Shown here one piece after another: positions 15,284 to 25,309 of a stretch of DNA of 64,000 nucleotides (the stretch's first letter is position 1; the number at the start of each line of letters is the position of its first letter). The notes below the pieces were generated by a model. That model did not search any database. It was not told where the DNA came from and worked only from the letters and a program-made list of their open reading frames with translations. Where the stretch lies: the NCBI RefSeq assembly GCF_039649665.1, contig NZ_JBDJAW010000003.1:310001-374000 (forward strand), given 5' to 3'. The DNA is from Microbispora sp. ZYX-F-249 (GTDB taxonomy: Bacteria; Actinomycetota; Actinomycetes; Streptosporangiales; Streptosporangiaceae). The translations under genes were made by a program, and so were the position numbers.

Positions 15284-16438
15284 TCAGGGCCGCCAGTCGA
15301 AGACCGGGTCGAACTGCCGCATCGCGACGTTCGGCCCGAACCGGCCCGCCGCGCGCATCGCGCCGTCGCGGAGTGCGACCGCCAGGGGATTGCGCCACCG
15401 GGTGAGCCGGCCGATCGCCCGCGACCGCCGCACGATCGGAGTCGTCCGCGCCAGCCGTTCCCGGCTGTAGGCCGCCAGCCCGGCGGCCGGATCCGCGCCG
15501 TGGCGCGCGACGAGCCCGGCGAGCACGACGGCGTCCTCCATGGCCTGACAGGCTCCCTGCCCGAGGTTCGGCGTCATGGGGTGCGCCGCGTCGCCCAGCA
15601 GCGCGACCCGCCCCGCGTGGAAGGCGGGCAGCGGGGTGTCGAGACAGTGGACGTCGTTGCGGAGCACGGCCTCCGGGTCCGCGGCGGCCAGCAGCGCGGG
15701 GATCGGGTCGTGCCAGCGGCCGAACAGCCGGAGCAGTTCCTCCCTCTCGTCCGCCGCGCGCAGCCCCGCGGGGACCGGCGCGGTGGCGTAGCAGTACACC
15801 TGACCGCCCGCCAGCGGCATGACCCCGAAGAGCCGTCCCGCACCCCAGGTCTCCGACGCGCCGGTCACGGCGGCCAGCGGCACGATCGCCCGCCAGCTCG
15901 TCACGCCCGCGTAGACCGGTGCGGGGTGCCGGGGGAACAGGGCGGCGCGGGTCCGCGACCTGATCCCGTCCGCCGCCACGACGAGGTCGGCCTCGATCGT
16001 CTCCGCCGCCCCCGCGTCGCTCGCCGCCAGGGTGACGCGCCCGGTCGCGGGGTCGGCCGACTCGGCGCGCGTGTTCACCCGCAGGGCTCCCGGCGGCAGC
16101 CGCTCGGCGAGGATCCCGACCAGCGACGACCGCGCGAGCAGCACGATCGGGTCGCCGTACCGCGCGGTGGCGTCCTCCGCGGTGGTACGCGACAGCCACC
16201 GGCCGTCCGGCATCCGGATGCCGCTGCGGCCCTGGATCGCGGAGAGCTTCCTGACCTCGTCGCCGACGCCGATCACGTCGAGCGCCCTGAGCGCGTTGGG
16301 CGCGACCGCCAGCCCGGCGCCCACCGGCTCGATCGACGCCGCCCGTTCCAGGACGGTCACCGACCACCCCTTGCCCGTCAGGGCGAGGGCCGCCGTCAGC
16401 CCGCCGATGCCCGCCCCGATCACCACCGCGTGCGCCAT
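15284..16438 (-). CDS. FAD-dependent monooxygenase (PHBH family)
   Basis: This 384-residue flavoprotein has the FAD motif VIGAGIGGLTAALALTGKG at its N-terminus. The DG motif is VVAADGIRSRTRAALFP near residue 160, and the GD motif is ALLGDAAHPMTPNLGQGACQ near residue 275. These mark class A aromatic hydroxylases and drug-modifying monooxygenases. It is transcribed divergently from the TetR gene at 16506, and twin palindromes lie in its own leader (16453-16486). The TetR probably represses it until an aromatic or antibiotic ligand appears. Confidence 0.88.
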   Translation of the reverse strand: MAHAVVIGAGIGGLTAALALTGKGWSVTVLERAASIEPVGAGLAVAPNALRALDVIGVGDEVRKLSAIQGRSGIRMPDGRWLSRTTAEDATARYGDPIVLLARSSLVGILAERLPPGALRVNTRAESADPATGRVTLAASDAGAAETIEADLVVAADGIRSRTRAALFPRHPAPVYAGVTSWRAIVPLAAVTGASETWGAGRLFGVMPLAGGQVYCYATAPVPAGLRAADEREELLRLFGRWHDPIPALLAAADPEAVLRNDVHCLDTPLPAFHAGRVALLGDAAHPMTPNLGQGACQAMEDAVVLAGLVARHGADPAAGLAAYSRERLARTTPIVRRSRAIGRLTRWRNPLAVALRDGAMRAAGRFGPNVAMRQFDPVFDWRP

Positions 16439-16452
16439 GCCCGCCTCCTGTC

Positions 16453-16486
16453 ACTACAACTGTAGTAAGCGTACTACAGCTGTAGT
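16453..16486. promoter_or_regulatory. Twin TetR operators
   Basis: Two 14-bp sites, ACTACAACTGTAGT (16453-16466, one central mismatch pair) and ACTACAGCTGTAGT (16473-16486, perfect palindrome), lie 20 bp apart centre to centre. They fill the gap between the divergent monooxygenase (start 16438) and TetR (start 16506). Two dimers could bind one face of the DNA. Confidence 0.75.
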
Positions 16487-16505
16487 CCGGCCCTACGATG
16501 TGAGG

Positions 16506-17075
16506 GTGAGCAGTCAGCGTGCGGTGCTCGTCGCGGACGCGGCCATCGCGATCCTGGCCGAGCGGGGGATGCGCGGCCTCACCCACCGGGCGGTCGACGA
16601 GGCCGCCGGGTTGCCGCCGGGATCCACCTCGAACCACGCGCGTACGCGCGCGGCGCTGCTCGAGCTGACGCTGGCCCGGCTCGCCGAGCGCGAGGAGGCC
16701 GTCTTCGCCGCCGCGACCGGACCCGAGGCCGAGGTGTCCCGGGACGAGGTGGCGCGCCTCCTGGCGAGGATGACGCACGCGGCGGTCACCGTGCACCGGG
16801 AGACCACGATCGCGCGATACGAGCTGGCCCTGGAGGCGACCCGGCGGCCGGAACTGCGCAAGACCTACGACGAGATAGGGCGCCGCTTCCGCGAGCTCGC
16901 CACCGGGGTGCTGGCCGCCGCCGGCTCGCCCGACCCCGTACGGCACGGCCGCCAGATGGTCGCCTACGTCGAGGGGCTGCTGTTCGACGCGGTCGTCGGC
17001 GCGGGCGGCGTGCCGCCCGTCGAGGATCTGGACGCCGCCTTCCGGGACCTGCTCCGCGTCGCCACGAGCATGTGA
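16506..17075 (+). CDS. TetR family repressor
   Basis: GTG 16506 gives 189 residues; GTG 16500 is also in frame. The helix-turn-helix occupies residues about 10-55 (ADAAIAILAERGMRGLTHRA, then VDEAAGLPPGSTSNHARTRAA). The C-terminal ligand domain is all-helical (TIARYELALEATRRPELRKT; VAYVEGLLFDAVVGAG). The start lies only about 20 nt from the nearer palindrome, so it probably represses both itself and the divergent monooxygenase. Its stop is one base from the convergent GNAT stop. Confidence 0.88.
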   Translation: MSSQRAVLVADAAIAILAERGMRGLTHRAVDEAAGLPPGSTSNHARTRAALLELTLARLAEREEAVFAAATGPEAEVSRDEVARLLARMTHAAVTVHRETTIARYELALEATRRPELRKTYDEIGRRFRELATGVLAAAGSPDPVRHGRQMVAYVEGLLFDAVVGAGGVPPVEDLDAAFRDLLRVATSM

Positions 17076-17076
17076 T

Positions 17077-17655
17077 CTACCGGGGGGACAGCAGGCGGGC
17101 GCGGTGGGCGGGCCACTCGTCGTCGAGGATCGAGTAGAGAGGGCTGTCGCGCCACGTGCCGTCCGGGCGGCGGTACTGCCGCCGGAGCACGCCCTCCCGC
17201 ACGCCGCCGATGCGCTCGATGGCGGCCTGCGACCGCAGGTTGCGGATGTCGGTCTTCAGCACCACGCGGGCGAACCCGAGGGCGAAGGCGTGGTCGAGCA
17301 GCAGGATCTTGCACTCGGTGTTCACGGCGGTGCGCCAGTAGGCCCTGCCGTACCAGGTGGAGCCGATCTCCACGCTCTCGTCGAAGCCGCCGACGTCCCA
17401 GTAGCCGGTCGAGCCGATCGCCCGGCCCGTCTCCTTGAGGACCACCGCGAACTGCGTGGTGCGGGGATCGGCGAGCAGCCTGTCCACCATCCGGCGCGTG
17501 TCGTCCTCGGTCTCCGGCACGGGCTCCGGCCGGAACCGCCAGACCTCCTCGTCCTGCGCCACGAGGAACAGGTCGGGCACGTGGCCGGGGGCGAGCGGCT
17601 CCAGGCGTACGACGCGGCCGTCGAGCACGGCCGGTGCGGGCATCTTCGCGGTCAT
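17077..17655 (-). CDS. GNAT family acetyltransferase (RimJ/RimL type)
   Basis: ATG 17655 gives 192 residues. The frame stays open to 18030, but that part overlaps the divergent kinase gene. The pattern RVVRLEPLAPGHVPDLF, IGSTGYWDVGGF, GSTWYGRAYWRTAVNTECK and LKTDIRNLRSQAAIERIGGV is typical of RimJ/RimL-like N-acetyltransferases. The acetyl-CoA loop is replaced by YGRAYWRTAVN, as in this subgroup. The end (LRRQYRRPDGTWRDSPLYSI) is also typical. Substrate is unknown. Confidence 0.85.
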   Translation of the reverse strand: MTAKMPAPAVLDGRVVRLEPLAPGHVPDLFLVAQDEEVWRFRPEPVPETEDDTRRMVDRLLADPRTTQFAVVLKETGRAIGSTGYWDVGGFDESVEIGSTWYGRAYWRTAVNTECKILLLDHAFALGFARVVLKTDIRNLRSQAAIERIGGVREGVLRRQYRRPDGTWRDSPLYSILDDEWPAHRARLLSPR

Positions 17656-17742
17656 GTGCACGACGGTATCGGCGACGTATCGTGCGAGCGGAGGGCCACT
17701 CGGGTCCGATAGGGGACGACCACTTCCGGCTCTGTCGACACA

Positions 17743-17762
17743 CATACCGGCTGGTCGGTATG
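17743..17762. promoter_or_regulatory. TetR operator of the kinase/ACAD operon
   Basis: CATACCGGCTGGTCGGTATG is an inverted repeat with 7-bp arms (CATACCG/CGGTATG). It ends 8 nt before GTG 17771. A second copy, CATACCGACTGGTCGGTCA, lies upstream of the TetR gene at the far end of the operon (22994-23012). The shared motif ties the operon to that regulator. Confidence 0.75.
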
Positions 17763-17770
17763 CTTCCCCT

Positions 17771-18720
17771 GTGAACCCTGACCCGCCCGGCCTCGACCTC
17801 GCCCGCCTCGCCGAACACCTCCGGCGTGAGGGCCTGACCCGGGGGCCTCTCACCGCCGAGCTGATCGTCGGGGGCAAGTCCAACCTGACGTACGTCGTCG
17901 GAGACGGCGAGGACACGTACGTCGTGCGGCGGCCGCCCCTCGGGCACGTCCTGGCGACGGCGCACGACATGGGCCGCGAATACCGGGTGATGAGCGCGCT
18001 CCAGGACACCGGCGTCCCGGTCCCGCGCACCTATCACCTGTGCCGGGACGCCGAGGTCGTCGGCGCGCCCTTCTACGTCATGGAATACGTCCGGGGCGGG
18101 CAGCCGCCGCTCACCCCCGCCCTCGCCCACGGGCTGGTGGACGTGCTGGCCGCACTCCACTCGATCACCCCCGAGAGCGTGGGCCTCGGCGACTTCGGCA
18201 GGCCCGAGGGCTTCCTGGAGCGGCAGGTCGCCCGGTGGAAGCGGCAGCTCGACGCCTCGCGCAGCCGCGAGGTGCCCGGCATCGACGACCTCTACGAGCG
18301 GCTCGCCCGGGACGTGCCCGCCTCCGGCCCGCCGGCGATCGTCCACGGGGACTTCAAGCTCGGCAACACGCTGATCGCCGACGGCGAGGTGCGCGCCGTG
18401 CTCGACTGGGAGATGTCCACGCTCGGCGACCCGCTCACCGACCTGGCGCTGTTCCTCCTCTACGGCGAGGTCGCCTCGCTCGACCGCGGCTCGGCCGGGG
18501 AGGTGCCGCCCAGCTCCGAGCTGGCCGCGCACTACGGCGAGGCGTCCGGCCGTGACCTGTCCCGGCTCGGCTGGTACGTCGGCCTCGCCTGCTTCAAGCT
18601 CGCGGTGATCGCCGAGGGCATCCATTTCCGATACACCAAGGGGCTCACGGTCGGGGAGGGCTTCGCCGAGGTCGGCGACCAGGTCGCCCCGATCGTCGCC
18701 CGCGGCCTGATGGAGGTCTA

Positions 18721-18721
<1 letters not shown>
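17771..18721 (+). CDS. APH-fold kinase (ACAD10/11-type phosphotransferase)
   Basis: GTG 17771 gives 316 residues of aminoglycoside-phosphotransferase fold: nucleotide-binding [20 protein letters not shown], catalytic loop [13 protein letters not shown], and metal-binding [18 protein letters not shown]. Its stop shares one base with the start of an acyl-CoA dehydrogenase. Eukaryotic ACAD11 fuses exactly these two domains, and the LvaA/LvaC pair of Pseudomonas putida uses such a kinase to phosphorylate 4-hydroxyacyl-CoA before dephosphorylative removal. A 4-hydroxy-acid role here is inferred from that pairing. Confidence 0.88.
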
Positions 18722-19941
<1,220 letters not shown>

Positions 19942-19942
19942 T

Positions 19943-21121
19943 GTGCTGGTGACATGGGATGAGGCGTCGGTCGCCGAGCGGGCCAGAGCCTTCCTCGCGG
20001 AGCACGACCCGGCGGTCATGGACCGCTTGGAGTTCCTGCGCGCCCGGTTCGACGCCGGGCTGGCGTGGGTGCACTTCCCCGAGGGCCTCGGCGGGCTCGG
20101 CGCGCCCCGCGGGCTGCAGGCCGTGGCCGACCGGGAGCTGAAGGGCACGCCCGACAACCAGCCGGGCCGGATCGGCATCGGCCTCGGCATGGCGGCCCCC
20201 ACGATCCTCGCCTTCGGCACCGAGGAGCAGAAGAGGCGCTTCCTGCGGCCGCTGTGGACGGGCGAGGAGGTGTGGTGCCAGCTGTTCAGCGAGCCCGGCG
20301 CCGGCTCCGACCTCGCCACGCTGGCCACCCGCGCCGTACGCGAGGGCGACGAGTGGGTGGTGGACGGCCAGAAGGTGTGGACGTCGAGCGCGCACACCGC
20401 GCGCTGGGCCATCCTCGTGGCCCGCACCGACCCGGACGTGCCCAAGCACCGCGGGCTGACCTACTTCGTGTGCGACATGCACGCGCCCGGCGTCGAGGTG
20501 CGCCCGCTGCGTCAGATCACCGGAGAGGCCGAGTTCAACGAGGTCTTCCTCACCGGGGTGCGGCTGCCCGACTCGCTGCGGCTGGGCGAGGTGGGCGACG
20601 GCTGGCGGGTCGCGCAGACCACGCTCATGAACGAGCGGGTCGCCATCGGCGGCACGCCGAGCCGTCGCACGATGATGGGCGTCGTCGCCGAGACCTGGCG
20701 TTCCCGGCCCGAGCTGCGCACCCACGACCTGCACCAGCGGCTGCTCAAGCTGTGGGTGGACTCGGAGGTCATGCGGCTGACCGCCGTACGGCTGCGCGAG
20801 CAGCTCGCCGCCGGGCATCCCGGGCCGGAGGGGTCGGGCATGAAGCTGGCCTTCGCCCGGCTGCACCAGGAGCTGTCGGGCCTGGAGGTGGAACTGCTCC
20901 GCGAGGACGGCCTGGCCTACGACGACTGGACGTTCCGCCGGCCCGGCACGGTCGACTTCATCGGCCGCGAGGCGGGCTACCGCTACCTGCGCGCCAAGGG
21001 CAACTCGATCGAGGGGGGCACCTCCGAGATCCTGCGCAACATCATCGCCGAACGTGTCCTCGGCCTGCCCGCCGAGCCGCGCGCCGACAAGGACGTCGCC
21101 TGGAAGGACCTCCCCCGATGA
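19943..21121 (+). CDS. Acyl-CoA dehydrogenase, probable catalytic subunit
   Basis: GTG 19943 (or GTG 19949) begins 1-7 nt after the preceding stop, giving 392 residues. Motifs include CQLFSEPGAGSDLATLATRA, VDGQKVWTSSAHTARWAILV and FNEVFLTGVRLPDSLRLGEV. Near the C-terminus, RAKGNSIEGGTSEILRNIIA contains the conserved Glu that serves as catalytic base in this branch. It overlaps the next ACAD gene by ATGA. Such pairs in actinobacteria (for example FadE26/27) assemble as alpha2beta2 heterotetramers. Confidence 0.9.
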   Translation: MLVTWDEASVAERARAFLAEHDPAVMDRLEFLRARFDAGLAWVHFPEGLGGLGAPRGLQAVADRELKGTPDNQPGRIGIGLGMAAPTILAFGTEEQKRRFLRPLWTGEEVWCQLFSEPGAGSDLATLATRAVREGDEWVVDGQKVWTSSAHTARWAILVARTDPDVPKHRGLTYFVCDMHAPGVEVRPLRQITGEAEFNEVFLTGVRLPDSLRLGEVGDGWRVAQTTLMNERVAIGGTPSRRTMMGVVAETWRSRPELRTHDLHQRLLKLWVDSEVMRLTAVRLREQLAAGHPGPEGSGMKLAFARLHQELSGLEVELLREDGLAYDDWTFRRPGTVDFIGREAGYRYLRAKGNSIEGGTSEILRNIIAERVLGLPAEPRADKDVAWKDLPR

Positions 21122-22317
21122 CGCTGCTGTACACGGAGGTGGAGGAGGAGCTGCGGGCCGCCGTGCGCGCCCTGCTCGCCGACAAGTGCTCCCCGTCCGC
21201 CCTGCTCGACCGTGCCTCCCGTACGGCGGAGTCGGGCACGCCGTACGACGCGGAGCTGTGGAAGGCGCTGGCCCGCGACATCGGCGTGGCTGGGCTGCTG
21301 ATCCCCGAGGAGCTCGGCGGCACCGCCTCCCGTGAAGGCGGCGCGTCGGCCCGCGAGGCCGCCGTCGTGCTGGAGGAGCTGGGCCGGGCCGTGGCTCCCG
21401 TGCCGTTCCTGAGCAGCGCCGTCCTGGCCACCCAGGCCCTGCTGACGGCCGCCGGGCAGAAGGCGCGCGGAGACGTCGCGGCGGAGCTGCTGGGACGGCT
21501 GGCCGCCGGGGAGACGACGGCCGCGCTCGCGGTGTCGTTCGCCGCCTCGCCGTACGCGCCGCCGAGTCCGGTGGCGACGCTCGGCGAGGACGGCACGGTG
21601 ACCGGCACGGTCACCGGGGTGATCGGCGCGGAGGCCGCCGACGTCCTGCTCGTGCCGGTACGGCTCGCGCGGTCCGCGAAGCAGGGCACCGGCCTGTGCG
21701 CGGTGGAGGCGTCCCCGGCCGCCGGAGAGGCGGTGCGGGTGACGCCGGTCACCTCACTCGACCTGACCCGGCCGATCGCGACCGTGTCGTTCGACTCGGC
21801 GGCCGCCCGCGTCGTCGCCACGACGGACGGCATGGAGGCGCCGTGGGTGTGGGAGGCGCTGGTGCGCGGCGCCGGGCTGCTCGCCTCCGAACAGCTCGGG
21901 GTGGCCGAGTGGTGTCTCACCACGACGGTCGCGTACGTGAAGGAGCGCAGGCAGTTCGCCCGGCCGGTGGGGTCGTTCCAGGCGGTCAAGCACCGGCTGG
22001 CCGACCTGTGGCTGGAGGTCGTGGGGGCCAGGGCCGCGGCCCGCAACGCGGCCGCCCGGCTGGCGGAGGCGCCCGCCGGGGGACCGCTGGGCGACGACGC
22101 GGCGGTGGCGGTCGCGGTGGCGCAGGCCCACTGCGCTGCGGTGGCGGTGCACGCGGCCGAGGAGTGCGTGCAGCTCCACGGCGGCATCGGGATGACCTGG
22201 GAGCACCCCGCCCACCTGTATCTCAAGCGGGCCAAGGCCGACCAGATCGCGCTGGGCACGCCGGGCGACCACCGCGACGCGCTGGCCGGTCCTGCGGACC
22301 TCCCCGCGCCCGTCTGA
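21118..22317 (+). CDS. Acyl-CoA dehydrogenase, probable partner subunit
   Basis: ATG 21118 overlaps the previous stop; the open frame extends far upstream only as a shadow. The 399-residue product is diverged: GLLIPEELGGTASREGG, a weak middle domain (ALAVSFAASPYAPPSPVATL), and LHGGIGMTWEHPAHLYLKRA. The usual EGTxxI Glu of the catalytic subunit is absent. This fits the non-catalytic half of a heteromeric ACAD, paired with the gene just upstream. Its TGA abuts the TCA stop of the convergent TetR gene without a spacer. Confidence 0.88.
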   Translation: MTLLYTEVEEELRAAVRALLADKCSPSALLDRASRTAESGTPYDAELWKALARDIGVAGLLIPEELGGTASREGGASAREAAVVLEELGRAVAPVPFLSSAVLATQALLTAAGQKARGDVAAELLGRLAAGETTAALAVSFAASPYAPPSPVATLGEDGTVTGTVTGVIGAEAADVLLVPVRLARSAKQGTGLCAVEASPAAGEAVRVTPVTSLDLTRPIATVSFDSAAARVVATTDGMEAPWVWEALVRGAGLLASEQLGVAEWCLTTTVAYVKERRQFARPVGSFQAVKHRLADLWLEVVGARAAARNAAARLAEAPAGGPLGDDAAVAVAVAQAHCAAVAVHAAEECVQLHGGIGMTWEHPAHLYLKRAKADQIALGTPGDHRDALAGPADLPAPV

Positions 22318-22965
22318 TCACGGCCGAAGCGCGTTGAGCAGGAGGTCGGCGAAGTGGCGGCCGACCTCCTGTCCGGTCAGCGGGCCCTCGGGGTGATACC
22401 AGGTGCCGAGGTGGTGGACCGAGCCGAAGAAGAAGTCCACCACCATCTCGGCGGGGATGTCGCCGCGGAAGACGCCGTCGCGCTGCCCCTCGACGACGAG
22501 GTCGCGGAACCGCTCGTGGTAACGGCGCCGCTCGGCCCGCACGCTCTTGTACGTCTCCGGTGCGAGCTGGTGCATGGACCTGAAGAAGATCTTGGAGTCG
22601 TCCAGGTTGTCGACCGTGGTCACCACCACGTCCGTCGCCGCCGCGTGCAGCCGCTCGTCCACCGGGCCCTCCGCGTCGGCGAACCGGTTGAGGCGCTCCA
22701 TCTGCAGGCGCAGCACCCGGGCGTAGATCTCGTGGAGCAGGTCGTCCTTGGAATCGAAGTAGTGGTACATGGCGCCCTTGGTGACGCCGGCCGCCGCCAC
22801 GATCTCCTGCACCGACGTGCTCTCGAAGCCCCGCTCGGCGAACAGGCGGGTGGCCTCGGCGAGCAGACGCTGCCGCACCGGCTCCTCCAGGGACCCGTTG
22901 GCGGGGCGATCCCCGTTCGCGAGATCCCCGCTTACGCGGCGCTCTCCAGCTACGCGGCGGGCCAT
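22318..22965 (-). CDS. TetR family regulator of the ACAD operon
   Basis: ATG 22965 follows a perfect AAGGAGG, giving 215 residues. The frame extends upstream to 23097, but that would cover the operator. The HTH is at about residues 33-78 (EATRLFAERGFESTSVQEIV, AAAGVTKGAMYHYFDSKDDL). The C-terminal domain ends GTWYHPEGPLTGQEVGRHFA, typical of TetR_C regulators of acyl-CoA catabolism. An operator lies 29-47 nt upstream, and a copy precedes the kinase/ACAD operon it faces. Autoregulation plus repression of the operon, relieved by an acyl-CoA, is the likely scheme. Confidence 0.9.
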   Translation of the reverse strand: MARRVAGERRVSGDLANGDRPANGSLEEPVRQRLLAEATRLFAERGFESTSVQEIVAAAGVTKGAMYHYFDSKDDLLHEIYARVLRLQMERLNRFADAEGPVDERLHAAATDVVVTTVDNLDDSKIFFRSMHQLAPETYKSVRAERRRYHERFRDLVVEGQRDGVFRGDIPAEMVVDFFFGSVHHLGTWYHPEGPLTGQEVGRHFADLLLNALRP

Positions 22966-22993
22966 GCCGACCTCCTTCGTCTCTCGAGTCAAG

Positions 22994-23012
22994 CATACCG
23001 ACTGGTCGGTCA
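22994..23012. promoter_or_regulatory. TetR operator upstream of its own gene
   Basis: CATACCGACTGGTCGGTCA contains perfect 6-bp arms ACCGAC/GTCGGT around TG. It matches the site at 17743-17762 (ACCGGC-TG-GTCGGT) at 13 of 14 core positions. Confidence 0.75.
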
Positions 23013-23117
23013 ACTGTCGGCACTGGCGTAACTGCGCTACTTCCCTCACCTTAGGAGGGTTGGGATTCCCGGTCGGGTATCCCGGAGAAAGCCGCATGCC
23101 TAGTGTGGGGGGTTCGC

Positions 23118-23885
23118 GTGCCCAATGGGTCCATTTACGTCCCGAGGGACGAGAAGTTCACCGGCGCCTCGCCGCAGAACCTGTACGAGACGTTCTGGTA
23201 CGCCGGACGCAAGAACCGCATCCGGATACGGGCCGCCATCGCCTTCGCGGGATTCGTCGCCGGCACCCTGGTGGGCCCGCGGCTCGGGCTGAACATGGTC
23301 GCCGCCGGCCTCGGGCTGGCCGTCCTCGCGGGCGGCACCGACCTGTTCGTCGCCTGGCGTCTGCACGAGCGCACGGCCGTGTGGCGGGGCAAGCGCCGCG
23401 GCGAGGTGCGCACCGGCCGGCTGCTGCGTCTCGGGCTGCGCCGGCACGGCTACCGCGTGATGGACGGCCGGGCCGTGCCCGGAGAGGCGTCGATCGACCA
23501 CCTCGTCATCGGGCCGGGCGGCGTCTGGATCGTGGACAACGAGGCGTGGTCGCCCGACACCCTGATCGCGCGGTACGGCGAGCGGTTGTTCTTCGACGAG
23601 AAGTTCGGCACCTCGGTCGCCAAGGGCCTGATCTCGGCCGCCGGGTCGATGGCCGCGCTGCTCACGAAGGAGACCGGCATCCAGATCTCGATCAACCCGG
23701 TGCTCGCCGTGCACGGCGGGAAGATCAAGACCAGGGGCGGCGTGCTGTACGGCGAGGGCCTGACCGTCGCCTACCCGCGAAGGATCGCCCGCTGGATCCG
23801 CACCCACGGCTCCCCGAAGTTCACCGAGGACGAGATCGAGCTGCTGGCCCGTACGGCGGCCCGCATCCTGCGCCGCATGAACTGA
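23118..23885 (+). CDS. NERD-domain protein with N-terminal membrane hairpin
   Basis: GTG 23118 gives 255 residues. TAGTGT at 23101-23106 could be a -10 box, making the transcript nearly leaderless. After a short polar start there are two membrane segments (about residues 38-75; AAIAFAGFVAGTLVGPRLG and MVAAGLGLAVLAGGTDLFVA). A NERD domain follows (GEVRTGRLLRLGLRRHGYRV, SIDHLVIGPGGVWIVDNEAW, PVLAVHGGKI). NERD proteins are nuclease-like and often linked to DNA processing or signalling. Here the catalytic set is incomplete by eye, so the activity is uncertain. Confidence 0.8.
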   Translation: MPNGSIYVPRDEKFTGASPQNLYETFWYAGRKNRIRIRAAIAFAGFVAGTLVGPRLGLNMVAAGLGLAVLAGGTDLFVAWRLHERTAVWRGKRRGEVRTGRLLRLGLRRHGYRVMDGRAVPGEASIDHLVIGPGGVWIVDNEAWSPDTLIARYGERLFFDEKFGTSVAKGLISAAGSMAALLTKETGIQISINPVLAVHGGKIKTRGGVLYGEGLTVAYPRRIARWIRTHGSPKFTEDEIELLARTAARILRRMN

Positions 23886-23932
23886 GAGCAGGCGGACGCG
23901 GGCCGGAATCGGGTCGGGCGAAGGGTCTCGAT

Positions 23933-25309
23933 TCAGGCGAGCGTCTCGACGAACGCGGCGAGCTGGGCGACGTTGCGGCACTCGTGCATGGCGACGACCG
24001 AGCCGTACGACGTGGCGAGCGAGTCCCCGGTGTCCCACTGGGCCCGGGGCTCGGGATTGAGCCAGTAGGCGTGCCTGGCCTGCCCGGCCAGCCGTTTCAG
24101 CGTGCCCAGCGCCGGGGCCTGGTAGTTGGACCGGGCGTCGCCGAGGATCAGCAGCGACGTCCGGGGGCCCACCGCGTCCGGGAACCGTTCGGCGAAGCGC
24201 TCGAAGACGTGGCCGTAGTCGGTGCGGCCGAACCTGACGATGTCGGCGTCCCTCGTCAGGCGGCCGATGGCGTCCAGCACGTCCGCGCCCGGGGCGAACA
24301 GACGGGTGATCTCGTCCACCGTGTCCACGAACGCGAACGCCCGGACCTTGGTGAACTGCTCCCGCAGCGCGAACGTCAGCAACAGCGTGAAGTGCGAGAA
24401 CGTGGAGACCGAGTCGCTGGCGTCGCACAGCACCACCAGCTCGGGGCGGTGCGGGCGCGGCGGGCGCAGATGGGTGGTGAGCGGCACCCCGCCCGTCGAC
24501 AGCGACGCCCGGACCGTACGCCGGAAGTCGAGCCGCCCGCGGCGTCCGCGTCTGTGCCGGATCGACAGCCGGGTGGCCAGGCGGCGGGCCAGGGGATGGA
24601 CCTCCCGGCGGAGCCGGGCCAGCTCGTCCTTGGTCGCCCGCAGGAAGTCGACCTGGTCGATCGGCGGACGGACCGCCGACCTGGCGATCTTCTCGATCCC
24701 CGACTCCTCGGCGATCCTGCGGCGTACGTCGGCGGCGACGGCCTCGGTGAACGCCTCGATGGTCCGGGAGATGTGCCGCCTGGCGACCTTCTCCGGCAGG
24801 CCGCCGCGCTCGTCGAGCATGGCGGCGAGCATCCGGGCCACCAGCGTCTCCGGCGACAGGGCGCGCAGCACGGGGAAGGAGAACCACGACTGCCTGCCGG
24901 GGGCCGCCTGGACCTGCCCGAACCGCCCGACCATGGCCCGGGCGAACTCCCGGAACGCGGGATCGGCCGGATCGCCCATCAGCAGCTCGGCCAGCCGTTC
25001 CCGCAGCTCGGGCAGCTCGGCGTCCTCGGCTTTCTCTGCTTCCTCGGCGACGGCGGTGCCTCCGGCGCCGCTGATCACCGGCGGGAACCACAGGTCGAAG
25101 AGCGTGTCGAAGCCCGGCCGGTGGGCGGGCCGCTTCACCAGCGTCGCGGCGTACGCCTCGCGCAGCGTCTCCCGGTCGGACAGGTCGACGACCATGAGCG
25201 CGTGGGCCGCGTCCAGTCCCTCGGCAGGGGAGACCGGCAGCCCCGCCGCCCGCAGGGCGTGGACGAACCCCACGTGCCGGTCCACGAGGGACGCCGGAGG
25301 CGTTGTCAT
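23933..25309 (-). CDS. CoxE-like VWA-domain protein
   Basis: ATG 25309 overlaps the stop of the MoxR gene (ATGA), giving 458 residues; the frame upstream of it is only a shadow. The C-terminal half is a von Willebrand A domain with MIDAS motif LVVLCDASDSVSTFSHFTLL. TDYGHVFERFAERFPD and LLILGDARSNYQ follow, which are diagnostic of CoxE-type proteins. The N-terminal half is helical and charged, with a basic cluster (IRHRRGRRGRLDFRR) near residue 210. MoxR/VWA pairs act as chaperone-like systems for metal-cofactor insertion or complex assembly. No client gene is adjacent. Confidence 0.87.
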   Translation of the reverse strand: MTTPPASLVDRHVGFVHALRAAGLPVSPAEGLDAAHALMVVDLSDRETLREAYAATLVKRPAHRPGFDTLFDLWFPPVISGAGGTAVAEEAEKAEDAELPELRERLAELLMGDPADPAFREFARAMVGRFGQVQAAPGRQSWFSFPVLRALSPETLVARMLAAMLDERGGLPEKVARRHISRTIEAFTEAVAADVRRRIAEESGIEKIARSAVRPPIDQVDFLRATKDELARLRREVHPLARRLATRLSIRHRRGRRGRLDFRRTVRASLSTGGVPLTTHLRPPRPHRPELVVLCDASDSVSTFSHFTLLLTFALREQFTKVRAFAFVDTVDEITRLFAPGADVLDAIGRLTRDADIVRFGRTDYGHVFERFAERFPDAVGPRTSLLILGDARSNYQAPALGTLKRLAGQARHAYWLNPEPRAQWDTGDSLATSYGSVVAMHECRNVAQLAAFVETLA

